Notes under the pieces: generated by a model
What the model was told of the DNA's origin: nothing
Databases searched by the model: none
What the model saw: only the letters and a program-made list of their open reading frames with translations
Made by a program: the position numbers and the translations under genes
In this document: positions 9,174-17,545 of the stretch, in pieces
How positions within the stretch are numbered: the stretch's first letter is position 1
How the letters are laid out: every line of letters begins with the position of its first letter
DNA from: Paenibacillus sp.
GTDB lineage: Bacteria > Bacillota > Bacilli > Paenibacillales > Paenibacillaceae
Reading direction: 5' to 3'
NCBI GenBank assembly: GCA_017512705.1
Contig: JAFWEX010000152.1
Coordinates: forward strand, 23,927 to 87,926
Length of the DNA: 64,000 nucleotides

Positions 9174-9989
9174 TCATCTCGTAAAATCATGTGCCCCAAT
9201 GGTCAATAGCGTCGGCCTACTCTTACTCCATTCGGATGTCGCAATCTTCGGATTGTAATAATACAGTGCACCATGCGTCGGATCGGCACCGTTCAAAGCC
9301 TGGCGTGCCGCCTTATACGAGGTGGCGGTTGGTTTCAGATTAAACTGACCATCGTCCACAGCAGTGAACTGCCCCTTTTGAAAAATAACTTCGGAGATCG
9401 ATGATGGAAACTCACCCGACTGTACACGGTTTAAGACAACTGCCCCTACAGCAACTTGTCCTTCAAAAGATTCCCCGCGCGCTTCCCCATGGATCAGCTT
9501 CGCAAGCTGACGTAGCGTCTCGCCTTCGGCTTTCACCTTCTTGTTCAGCCTCTCCAAAGTAATTGGCCCGGCTACACCATCGGCACTCAATCCCTGTGCT
9601 TGCTGGAATTCCCGAACGGCACTTTGAGTGATCGAACCATAATAACCTGTCACTCCAGCATCGAAATACCCCAAGTCGCTCAATTGCTCTTGCAATTGTA
9701 CCACATGTTCACTACGAACGCCGTGCTCCAGCTTCTGCGCCCCTACAGAAGGCACAGCCACGGTAAGTCCCAGTGTCATTGCGCAAACACCGAGAAGCAT
9801 ATGGACTCGTCCTGCTCTTTTTCCATTCTTCTTGCCTCGACGATGAGTCACTTTCCGACTAACCGTAATAGGTTCCATGTCGATCATAGTGGGAATATCA
9901 AGACTCTTCTTCTCTATTTCTACAACAGCTTTTTCAGCTTCTTCATTCATCTCAGTCATCTGATTCATTACTAATCTGTTCTTTATCAT
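9174..9989 (-). CDS. SleB-like spore cortex-lytic / cell wall hydrolase
   Basis: A predicted lytic enzyme acting on peptidoglycan, likely spore cortex. The 271-residue product has a charged N-terminal stretch (1-63), one membrane helix at about 64-84, a PG_binding_1 domain (about 88-150, with LQEQLSDLGYFDAGVTGYYG) and a C-terminal Hydrolase_2 domain of SleB/CwlJ type with LIHGEARGES carrying the likely catalytic E169. The ribosome binding site GGAGGG supports the ATG at 9989. Canonical SleB has its signal peptide at the extreme N-terminus, so the cytoplasmic tail of about 60 residues is unusual. No ypeB partner is adjacent. Forespore-specific expression is likely from family knowledge, but no promoter was identified. 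Confidence 0.82.
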   Translation of the reverse strand: MIKNRLVMNQMTEMNEEAEKAVVEIEKKSLDIPTMIDMEPITVSRKVTHRRGKKNGKRAGRVHMLLGVCAMTLGLTVAVPSVGAQKLEHGVRSEHVVQLQEQLSDLGYFDAGVTGYYGSITQSAVREFQQAQGLSADGVAGPITLERLNKKVKAEGETLRQLAKLIHGEARGESFEGQVAVGAVVLNRVQSGEFPSSISEVIFQKGQFTAVDDGQFNLKPTATSYKAARQALNGADPTHGALYYYNPKIATSEWSKSRPTLLTIGAHDFTR

Positions 9990-10142
9990 TTCAATTACCC
10001 TCCATTTATCCGAATCCAGATCATATCGTTTCCCCCTGAATCCTCTTGGTTGGACATCCCCATCCCGAGTGTCATTATAGGATAACGAATGTATTCAGTC
10101 TATCGGACTGATGGAGCATGAAAAAATGAGTCTTACTCATCG

Positions 10143-10190
10143 CAAAAAGAGGCATGAGCCCAAGGTCGTATCAGGGCCATGCCTCTTCAT
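10143..10190 (-). terminator. Terminator of the monooxygenase/ABC/MFS operon
   Basis: On the minus strand AAGAGGCATG...CATGCCTCTT form a long stem extended by GCCC/GGGC and followed by a T run. Confidence 0.7.
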
Positions 10191-10274
10191 GTATCAACTT
10201 TATATCGCTTATGCTGCCTCCATTATCGTAGGCAGGCAGACCCGTACAAAAGTTGCGATAAAATTTTATAACGA

Positions 10275-11492
10275 TTACTCTGCGAGTTCCTGCCCCTTCG
10301 TTTCCCGTCCCCAGAACAACACAGCGGCTGCACCAATAAGAATGGTTACGAAGAAAATAGTGAAAATAAGGCTGATGGGTACCGCTCTTTGAACCAGCAT
10401 ACCCACCATGAACGGTGCAAGCACGCCTCCAATCCGGCCCACCGATGTAGCCAGTCCCACACCTGTGGAACGCAAGGAGGTTGGATATAATTCTGGGCTA
10501 TACGCGTACAATCCACCCCAGGCACCGAGGTTAAAGAACGATAAGCAGATGCCTGCGGCCAGAATCGTTGCTTCCGTTGTAGCCAGTCCAAAGGCAATTG
10601 CGCTAACTGCTGTCAGCGTCAGATACACGACAAGCACGAACTTGCGCCCATAACGTTCAATGAAATATGCTGCAGTGAAGTAACCTGGCAGCTGTGCAAT
10701 CGTCATGATCAGCACATATTGGAAACTTTTCACTAATGTAAAACCTTTCGCCATCACAACCGAAGGCAACCACAAGAACATGCCATAATACGAGAAAATA
10801 ACGGTAAACCACAAAATCCATAGCATCAATGTGGTGCGGCGATGCGGCGCCGACCAGACCGTCGCAACCTTTTCACGAAACGTGATTTTATGCAACTTTG
10901 TGTGATTCTTGTATCGCGGTGGATCTTGAATAGCACGACGCAGATACAGTGCATAGAACGCCGGTATTGCACCAATGGCAAATGCAATTCTCCATCCATA
11001 CTCCGGGATAACGAAATTCGCGATGAGCGCAGATACGATCCAGCCCCCTGCCCAGAAGCTTTCCAATAAAACAACCGCACGTCCACGTTCTGCAGTAGGC
11101 ATGGACTCGGATACCAGTGTAGATGCCACGGGCAGTTCGCCGCCGAGACCTATTCCTGCAATCAGACGCAGTGCACACAAGGCCGCAAATCCTGTAGCGA
11201 GTGCAGATAGACCACTTGCAATGGTGAAGATCAGCAACGTCCACATTAGGATCGCTTTTCGTCCAAAACGGTCTGCGAGTGCACCTGCAAGCAGGGCACC
11301 CAGTGCCATACCGATGGAATTGATACTCGTCAGCGTCCCGACTTGTCCGGGACTGAGACTCCATTCCTTGGCAAGTGCTGCGACGATAAAGGAGATCATG
11401 CCAACCTCCATCGCATCAAACAGCCAGCTCATACCAGCACTGAACAGCAGCTTTCGCTGCTTGGGATTCCGCAATACTTCCAATTTGCTCAT
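10275..11492 (-). CDS. MFS transporter, NiaP-like
   Basis: A 12-helix major facilitator of 405 residues. It closely follows the Bacillus YceI/NiaP (niacin) carrier pattern: SWLFDAMEVGMISF near the N-terminus, ADRFGRK in loop 2-3, GLGGELPVASTLVSE, LLESFWAGGW, SYYGMFLWLPSV and LSFFNLGAWGGLYAY. The start is taken as ATG 11492, after GGGAG. It is the last gene of the minus-strand operon, about 95 nt after the second ABC permease and without an intervening terminator. Niacin is the family substrate, but this context suggests it might carry another small organic anion. Confidence 0.78.
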   Translation of the reverse strand: MSKLEVLRNPKQRKLLFSAGMSWLFDAMEVGMISFIVAALAKEWSLSPGQVGTLTSINSIGMALGALLAGALADRFGRKAILMWTLLIFTIASGLSALATGFAALCALRLIAGIGLGGELPVASTLVSESMPTAERGRAVVLLESFWAGGWIVSALIANFVIPEYGWRIAFAIGAIPAFYALYLRRAIQDPPRYKNHTKLHKITFREKVATVWSAPHRRTTLMLWILWFTVIFSYYGMFLWLPSVVMAKGFTLVKSFQYVLIMTIAQLPGYFTAAYFIERYGRKFVLVVYLTLTAVSAIAFGLATTEATILAAGICLSFFNLGAWGGLYAYSPELYPTSLRSTGVGLATSVGRIGGVLAPFMVGMLVQRAVPISLIFTIFFVTILIGAAAVLFWGRETKGQELAE

Positions 11493-11589
11493 CAAATTCT
11501 AGCTCCCTTGATCTCTATGTAGTCATTCCGACACTAAATCATTATTATGCAGAATGATTCAGAAATCAATGCAAATTATGCATTAGCCC

Positions 11590-12405
11590 TCACCCTTTAA
11601 GAGAACCTGCGGTCAGACCTGCTACGAAATAACGCTGTAACAAAAGGAACAGCGCAATCATCGGAATAGCTGTGATCAGAACACCTGTGAGCATCATCGG
11701 ATAATTTGTCACGTACTCCCCGCGGAATTGCATTAAGGCAAGAGGTAAGGTCAGCTTAGACTTGCTGGTGAGCATAAGCATTGGAATGAGCAAGTCATTC
11801 CACACCATCACAAGCAAAAACGTCGCTGTTGCAGCCAATGAAGGTGCCGCCAGTGGTAGAGCAATTCGAGTAAAGAGCCTCCATTCGCTCGCTCCATCCA
11901 TACTGCCTGCTTCCAGAATCTCCGAATTCAACATACGCATGAACCCCGTCAGCATGAACACGGAAACGGGCATCAGCATGGCAGCCGACACGATAATCAG
12001 GCCCGTCAGGCTATCCGACCACCCGAGTGTACGTGTCAGAGAATAGATCGGCAGCATGCTGACCTGGGACGGCACGATCAAACCTGCCACAAACAGCGCA
12101 AACACAATTTTACCCACACTGCCGCCCCAGCGGACAATGGCGTAAGCAATCATGCTGCTGAGTAGCAGCTCAATCGCAACCGTACCCAGTGTCACAATCA
12201 GGCTGTTCCCGAAATATTGCCACATCGGCTGATTGCGGAACAGCCCCGTCACATTTTCCCACGTAAACGGGTCCGGCCAGCTGAATGGACTGGTGAAGAA
12301 GTTGCTGCTTGTTTTGAATGAAGATACAAATACAAAATAAAGCGGTACAAGGATGAGCAGCGCGTACACAAACAGGATCAGCCGATTGAACCATTTGAAA
12401 ACCAT
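11590..12405 (-). CDS. Carbohydrate ABC transporter permease, MalG-like
   Basis: Inner-membrane permease of a CUT1-type importer, 271 residues with six helices. The EAA loop (EAGSMDGASEWRLFTRIALPLAAPSLAA) contacts the shared ATPase. The start is set at ATG 12405 after GGAGGG, dropping a seven-residue upstream extension. It pairs with the MalF-like permease 120 nt upstream and the lipoprotein before that. No ATP-binding subunit is encoded nearby, as is common in Firmicutes CUT1 systems that share MsmX. Confidence 0.88.
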   Translation of the reverse strand: MVFKWFNRLILFVYALLILVPLYFVFVSSFKTSSNFFTSPFSWPDPFTWENVTGLFRNQPMWQYFGNSLIVTLGTVAIELLLSSMIAYAIVRWGGSVGKIVFALFVAGLIVPSQVSMLPIYSLTRTLGWSDSLTGLIIVSAAMLMPVSVFMLTGFMRMLNSEILEAGSMDGASEWRLFTRIALPLAAPSLAATATFLLVMVWNDLLIPMLMLTSKSKLTLPLALMQFRGEYVTNYPMMLTGVLITAIPMIALFLLLQRYFVAGLTAGSLKG

Positions 12406-12526
12406 ATATACTCCCTCCTTCCTCATCTCAAGTTAGTTTTACACGATAACAATGAACTACTCTTGCATATAATCACGGCTTACATTTTCTCCGCTAACCG
12501 CTCAAGAACGTATCGGATCTCATCGA

Positions 12527-13399
12527 TCAATAGCTCACTCGGTCTGCACGCAACGCCTTGAACTGTACTAGTGTCAACAGCGCGAGCAGTACCAGGAAGA
12601 TCATCGAGCCGGCAGAAGCCAATCCAAACGAATAGCTGCCAAAGGCCGTATGATAAATATAGGTGGTCAAAATTTCAGTAGAGTAGTTCGGACCTCCGTC
12701 CGTCATGGTGAAAATGAGATCAAAGGCCTTGAACGACTGGATCGTCGTATAAGCCACTACAATCGTTGCCGAAGGAGCCAGCAGCGGCCAGGTCACCGTA
12801 CGGAACACTTGCCATTTGCTACCGCCGTCCATACGAGCCGCTTCATACAGTTCTGCTGGAATACCTTGCAGACCTGCGATGAACACAATCATCATCTGTC
12901 CTGCGTGAGCCCACACTTGCACGGCAGCAATGGAATAGATAGCAATCTTGGGATCACCGATCCAGTTGCGTGCCATGCTACCCATGCCTGCCTCGTTCAA
13001 ACCGTAATTGACAAGTCCAATAGACGGATCGTACATGAACGCCCAGATCAGACCAACCGATACAGACGACAGAATGGCCGGTAAGAAATACAGCGCGCGA
13101 AGCACTACTCTTGTCTTGGTATTACGTACGAGAAGTAGTGCTAGTACAAGTGAAGTAAAGGTTTGTGCAATCACAACCGTTAACATAAACTCCACGTTAT
13201 TGCCGAAGGCTTTGCGAAATACGATGCTGCTGAGACTGTCCTTGTAATTATCCAGCCCTACAAATGCATACGACGGGGATACCCCGTCCCAATCCGTAAA
13301 GGAGTAGAACAGCCCCGTCAATGTAGGAAATACGAACAATCCAATGTACAGCAGCAATCCGGGTAACAGAAACAGGGATAGCTGAAGTCGATTTTTCAT
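12527..13399 (-). CDS. Carbohydrate ABC transporter permease, MalF/UgpA-like
   Basis: Permease of 290 residues with six predicted helices, beginning LSLFLLPGLLLYIGLFVFPT and carrying the EAA motif (YEAARMDGGSKWQVFRTVTWPLLAPS). It begins three nucleotides after the binding-protein gene ends, so the two are transcriptionally and probably translationally coupled. It forms the heterodimeric channel with the 11590-12405 product. Confidence 0.88.
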   Translation of the reverse strand: MKNRLQLSLFLLPGLLLYIGLFVFPTLTGLFYSFTDWDGVSPSYAFVGLDNYKDSLSSIVFRKAFGNNVEFMLTVVIAQTFTSLVLALLLVRNTKTRVVLRALYFLPAILSSVSVGLIWAFMYDPSIGLVNYGLNEAGMGSMARNWIGDPKIAIYSIAAVQVWAHAGQMMIVFIAGLQGIPAELYEAARMDGGSKWQVFRTVTWPLLAPSATIVVAYTTIQSFKAFDLIFTMTDGGPNYSTEILTTYIYHTAFGSYSFGLASAGSMIFLVLLALLTLVQFKALRADRVSY

Positions 13400-13402
13400 C
13401 GT

Positions 13403-14677
13403 TTATTTCCCGATATGCTGATCAATGATTGCTTGTGCCTGCTGTGCTGCCTCTTCTGGCGAAGCACCGCTCAGCACAGCCTGAATGGAGTTGGTGACTG
13501 CCTTCTGGTTATCTCCGTTCAGGATCGTGAACCGTGGCTGGAACACGGTCTTTTTGTTCGCCCACTCTCCGGCAACCTGAAGCTCAGGTGTATCATACTT
13601 CACGTCATTTACCGTTACATTCTGTCCTGTCTGGTTGGCGTATGCGCCAGCTACATCCGGCTTGCTCAGGAATTCAAGGAATTTCTTCGCTTCTTCCGGA
13701 TGTTTCGACTTGCTGTTTACCGCAAGCATGAATGTGGTGGTGTGCACCCCTTCATACTTCGCTTGATCGGCACTTACCGTAATCGGTGCGAGCAACTTTT
13801 GCTCCAGATTCGGGTTCTGCTGTTTGTTCTGAGCGAGTTGATACGAACCACTTGCGAGCATCGCTGCTTTTTCCTGAATAAACAGTGCGCCTGCCGCCGG
13901 GTCTTTCGTCCCCAGTGCATCCTTCTGGAAGTATCCTTTATCGTTCAGTTCCTTAATTTGCGTCAACGTTTTAACCCAGAACTCGTCTGTCAGTTTAGCT
14001 TCGCCCGCTTCAACTTTGGTAAAAATGTCTTCACTCGGCGCATTGTTCATCACCATCGTATTCATGAATTGGCCTGGGCCAATATCCGCTCCGGCAAAGG
14101 CAATTGGAATGATGCCATTATCTTTCAGCTGCTGGCACAGTGCCAGAAAACCTTCCCAGTCCTTCGGTGGTGTGAGGCCATACTTTTCAAACAGCTTTAC
14201 GTTGTAGATCGGGTCGTTATATACAAGTTGGTACGGAATTGCATATTGTTTTCCATCATGCTGCCCGGCTTCCATCAGTTTCGAATTATACGATGACAGG
14301 AACGATGATCCACTCAGATCCGTGAATAATCCGGCCTTAGTGAATGCTTCGAACTGAGCACCCGGGAAGGAAGCAAACACATCACCTGTGGAGCCATCAC
14401 TAATTTTGGATTGTACAGTGGATTGATACTGATCCGAAGGGAGCGTCTGCATCTCTACTTGGATGTTCGGATTCTCCTCTTCAAACGCATCGATCGCTTT
14501 GTTAAGCGCTTCGGAATCCTCGCCGCGCCAGTGCATGAAGCTAAGGGTCACTTTGCCTGAACCGGAGGAACCGTTCTCGCCGGATGATGCGTTATCTCCA
14601 CCGCCGCAAGCGGACAGCAGGATAGACATCACCAGCATACTGACAAGCGGCAGAATCATTTTTTTCGTTTTCTTCAT
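13403..14677 (-). CDS. ABC transporter substrate-binding lipoprotein (family 1)
   Basis: Lipid-anchored solute receptor of 424 residues. The signal peptide ends in lipobox LSAC with C24 as the lipidated residue, followed by a flexible Gly/Ser linker. The mature part is an SBP_bac_1 fold (TLSFMHWRGEDSEALNKAID near the start), similar to raffinose, multiple-sugar or glycerol-phosphate receptors. AAGGAGGG precedes the ATG. It lies 14 nt after the SsuD-like gene, in the same operon. Substrate cannot be read from sequence; the monooxygenase context suggests a sulfonated sugar. Confidence 0.88.
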   Translation of the reverse strand: MKKTKKMILPLVSMLVMSILLSACGGGDNASSGENGSSGSGKVTLSFMHWRGEDSEALNKAIDAFEEENPNIQVEMQTLPSDQYQSTVQSKISDGSTGDVFASFPGAQFEAFTKAGLFTDLSGSSFLSSYNSKLMEAGQHDGKQYAIPYQLVYNDPIYNVKLFEKYGLTPPKDWEGFLALCQQLKDNGIIPIAFAGADIGPGQFMNTMVMNNAPSEDIFTKVEAGEAKLTDEFWVKTLTQIKELNDKGYFQKDALGTKDPAAGALFIQEKAAMLASGSYQLAQNKQQNPNLEQKLLAPITVSADQAKYEGVHTTTFMLAVNSKSKHPEEAKKFLEFLSKPDVAGAYANQTGQNVTVNDVKYDTPELQVAGEWANKKTVFQPRFTILNGDNQKAVTNSIQAVLSGASPEEAAQQAQAIIDQHIGK

Positions 14678-14691
14678 AAAAGACGCCCTCC

Positions 14692-15894
14692 TTAGTTGGT
14701 AGCACTAGAATGTTGCTTTTGTCTTGTTTTCCATTTCTCACGGATGATCGGCATTACGGTCTTGCCGAAGATTTCAGCTTCTTCGAGATGCGGATAACCG
14801 GATAGAATGAACGTCGTAACGCCCAGATCTCCGTATTCCATCAAACGTTCTGCTACCTGCTCCGCTGTACCCACAATGAGGATTGCCCCACCGGAACGTA
14901 CCACGGACAAGCCAGTCCACAGGTTCGGTCCAACTACAAACTGCTGCTTCTCGGATAGTTCCCGGAGCTCATTTTGTCTGCGCTGATTGGTGGCATCTGT
15001 CTCGGCAAATGCGGCTTTGGCCTTTTCTATCGCTTCCGGCGGTACTTTGCTGATGATCTCCCATGCTGCTGCCCATGCTTCTTCTTCCGTATCTCGAATG
15101 AGCACTTGAGCACGCATACCATAACGGAGCGGACGATTTTGTCCGGTCTCCTCTTTCACCTGTTCACGAATAACCTCGATCTCTTCGATCTGCTCTTTAA
15201 TCCAGTCATGTGGCTCTCCCCACATCAGGAATGTATCCGCATGTTCAACCGCCACTCGTTTGGCAATCGGAGAACTTCCCCCAAGATAGAAAGGTGGATG
15301 CGGCTTCTGTACCGTCTCCGGCATCCCTACCGGGCCTTTGAAGTTATAATATTGACCATTAAATTCGGAGTTCGAATTACTGGATCCATCTGCGCCTGAT
15401 TGCGAACCACTTCCAGCGAACTCGGTCAGATTCAATCCCGTCGATTGTGTCCATGAACGTTTCATCACTTCCATATACTCGCTCGCCCGAACATATCGTT
15501 CATCATGCGCATGGGCCAGCGGATCACCCAGTTCTTCCAAATCCCGCACCGAACTGCCAGTAACCACATTAATCATGGCACGACCGTCAGAGAGCTGATC
15601 CAGTGCTGCCCCCATACGAGCCGCGAGTACCGGTGTAACCAGACCTGGGCGTATTGCTACAAGAGGGCGTAGTGTCTTGGTGTGACCCATCACCGCGGAG
15701 CCGACCACCCATGCGTCCAGACAGGCTCCTCCTGTCGGAATCAGCACGAATTCGAATCCCGCCTTCTCTGCTGTTTGTGCCACCTGCACCAGATATTCCA
15801 GACTTGGCTCACGCTCTGGCTCAACCCCTACATACTTGCCATCCCCAGCCGTCGGTAAAAACCACCCAAATTTCATCTCTTCCTGTTCGCTCAC
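14692..15894 (-). CDS. LLM flavin monooxygenase, SsuD-like (sulfonate monooxygenase)
   Basis: An FMNH2-dependent monooxygenase of 400 residues in the bacterial luciferase-like class, closest in pattern to alkanesulfonate monooxygenase SsuD: GWFLPTAGDGKYVG at the N-terminus, LIPTGGACLDAW (Cys matching SsuD Cys54), INVVTGS, PPFYLGGSSPIAKR, MWGEP and a C-terminal ILSGYPHLEEAE. The Arg before the GG loop (SVVRSGG) implicated in sulfonate binding is retained. GTG at 15894 is preferred because AAGGA lies 9 nt upstream; the ATG at 15903 abuts the Shine-Dalgarno. A Gly/Ser/Asn-rich insert of about 20 residues near residue 170 is absent from E. coli SsuD. No flavin reductase is encoded nearby. Confidence 0.82.
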   Translation of the reverse strand: MSEQEEMKFGWFLPTAGDGKYVGVEPEREPSLEYLVQVAQTAEKAGFEFVLIPTGGACLDAWVVGSAVMGHTKTLRPLVAIRPGLVTPVLAARMGAALDQLSDGRAMINVVTGSSVRDLEELGDPLAHAHDERYVRASEYMEVMKRSWTQSTGLNLTEFAGSGSQSGADGSSNSNSEFNGQYYNFKGPVGMPETVQKPHPPFYLGGSSPIAKRVAVEHADTFLMWGEPHDWIKEQIEEIEVIREQVKEETGQNRPLRYGMRAQVLIRDTEEEAWAAAWEIISKVPPEAIEKAKAAFAETDATNQRRQNELRELSEKQQFVVGPNLWTGLSVVRSGGAILIVGTAEQVAERLMEYGDLGVTTFILSGYPHLEEAEIFGKTVMPIIREKWKTRQKQHSSATN

Positions 15895-15991
15895 ATTCGT
15901 CATTCCTTTCTATGGATAAATAAATAAAGTCTCATGTTAAAAATAAGATCGGTGTTGTGCAACATGGCCGTTCCGGGTACGTATCGTTCTT

Positions 15992-16100
15992 TCGATCGGT
16001 GTTATCTCCAGATTTTTTTGATTCCCTTTTCCAAAGGGAAAATCCGGAGATAAAGGCGAACACTACGTTTCTTCAGAATCGATTTCGTCCCCTCCATTAC
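15992..16100 (+). repeat. Dispersed hairpin element, copy 1
   Basis: The arm at 16002-16016 (TTATCTCCAGATTTT) pairs with 16039-16053 (AAAATCCGGAGATAA) at 14 of 15 positions around an inner CCC/GGG stem. It is followed by a tail (GGCGAAC, then CTTCAGAAT and CCCCTCC) shared with copies 2 and 3. It lies in the 500-nt region between the SsuD-like and AraC genes. Apart from the AraC promoter nothing else is recognised there. Confidence 0.75.
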
Positions 16101-16301
16101 GTTTGCACTCGTTAAACCCTATTTTTAAAGCGCGCCTAATTTCTAATTATTTTGTAAAATATACATCCAAATGCCGATTATTTTACTTGGTTTAATAGGT
16201 ATGGATATCATACCAATTGATTTGTCTGTGATCAATGTCATTTCGCGGTAACTTTTTTTTGTCATTTTGTGGTTTTCTCTCAAATATAGGTCTCTATGAT
16301 C

Positions 16302-16331
16302 TTGAATATATACAAAACCCACCTGTATAAT
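16302..16331 (+). promoter_or_regulatory. Predicted promoter of the AraC regulator
   Basis: TTGAAT (16302-16307), an 18-nt spacer and a perfect TATAAT (16326-16331), about 60 nt before the start codon. Confidence 0.55.
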
Positions 16332-16393
16332 AGGTTATTAATAACTATTGTAGAATCTACCCACAATACTTTGAAGTAAAAGAGGTGTTCCTG

Positions 16394-17272
16394 TTGATCG
16401 AGAGAGAGCACATGAAGGAGGACCACCACGAGTTTTTGGATATTGTTTTTTTCACACCATCTGAATTTGAAAAGGCTGGTGGTGCCTGGCCCATACGTAT
16501 TGGTCAAAATATGGGAAAATCCAACTATCGTATCGGTCCCCGTACTACGCCGTATCATTATTTGTTATTTGTGTTGGAAGGAGAGGGCACATTAATTCAG
16601 AACGGACAGGAGTATCCTCTTCGTCCTCGGGATGCATTCTGCTTGTTTCCACATATCACGCATGAGTATTGGACAGACCCAGAGCATCCATTACAAAAAA
16701 TATTCATTGCATTTGACGGGACATATGCTACCGAGCTGCTCTCAAGAATTGGATTAACTCCGGAATCTCCATACCGCTCTAGTGTACTGACACCCGAAAC
16801 AGCCAGCAGTATGCGTGCATTTATGGAAGATGTCCGCAAACCGCAAGATCATGCCAGTGATCTGGGACGACTTGCCCGGTTTCTAGGGCTTTTTGAGCGA
16901 ATTGCGCGTTCCCCGGCGATCCAGAACCTGCAACCGGACTCAACTATACCTTGGCTTCAAAAGGGGAAAGAGTATATGGAACTTCATTTTGCTGGCGGCA
17001 TAACGGTGGAGGGGGTTTCAGCCCATGCAGGCGTGGATCGAACTCATTTTGCCAAACAATTCCGCAAAGCGTACGGTGTCTCCCCTGTTCAATATATTCA
17101 GCAGCTCAAAATGGACCAAGCGAGACGTCTGCTTGTGCAGACAGCGCTCAGTTTAACGGAAGTGGCCCATTCTGTCGGTTACCCGGACTTGTTCTCCTTC
17201 TCCAAAGCCTTTAAAAAACAGGTCGGCCTACCTCCCAACCGCTATCGGATCGCGGAGCAAAACAAAAAATAG
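16394..17272 (+). CDS. AraC-family transcriptional regulator
   Basis: Predicted DNA-binding regulator of about 292 residues with an N-terminal cupin sensor (roughly 30-150, with YHYLLFVLEGEGTLIQNG and LFPHITHEYW) and a C-terminal double helix-turn-helix (about 195-290: SAHAGVDRTHFAKQFRKAYG and the conserved AHSVGYPDLFSFSKAFKK). The start is ambiguous among GTG 16385, TTG 16394 and a later ATG; TTG 16394 has AGAGG at 8 nt. It is divergent from the SsuD/ABC operon, so it probably controls that operon in response to the imported substrate. A terminator follows. Confidence 0.85.
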   Translation: MIEREHMKEDHHEFLDIVFFTPSEFEKAGGAWPIRIGQNMGKSNYRIGPRTTPYHYLLFVLEGEGTLIQNGQEYPLRPRDAFCLFPHITHEYWTDPEHPLQKIFIAFDGTYATELLSRIGLTPESPYRSSVLTPETASSMRAFMEDVRKPQDHASDLGRLARFLGLFERIARSPAIQNLQPDSTIPWLQKGKEYMELHFAGGITVEGVSAHAGVDRTHFAKQFRKAYGVSPVQYIQQLKMDQARRLLVQTALSLTEVAHSVGYPDLFSFSKAFKKQVGLPPNRYRIAEQNKK

Positions 17273-17323
17273 TTTCATACCGCAGCAGCTCTGAACTGTA
17301 TGTACGTTTTGGGTGCCAAAAAA

Positions 17324-17380
17324 AACGAATGAGGCAAGCCTTTCGCTCAGTGAGTGAGGATAGCCTTATTCGTTTTTTTC
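17324..17380 (+). terminator. Terminator of the AraC gene
   Basis: CGAATGAGGC and GCCTTATTCG pair with one G-T, followed by seven T. Confidence 0.75.
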
Positions 17381-17462
17381 AATGACAGGTTTTTATCAAT
17401 AAAATGGTCAGGTCAAATATGTATCTTTCCATTTTTTACGTTCACATCTACCTATTGGATAT

Positions 17463-17521
17463 AAAAAAACCTTCTAGGCTGCAAACAGCAGACACAAATG
17501 TCTGCTATTTCGCCTAGAAGG
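17463..17521 (-). terminator. Terminator of the 17.5-26.0 kb cluster
   Basis: CCTTCTAGGC (17470-17479) and GCCTAGAAGG (17512-17521) pair perfectly, with an inner AGCAGACA/TGTCTGCT stem. The minus strand continues into a seven-T run. Confidence 0.8.
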
Positions 17522-17545
17522 AATGATCAACCTGAACGGTAAGCT

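Noticed and set aside
13415-14296. 293-codon open frame antisense to the substrate-binding lipoprotein gene
   Set aside because: Cys/Phe/Leu-rich shadow of a real gene with no initiation signal; composition follows the opposite-strand codon bias.
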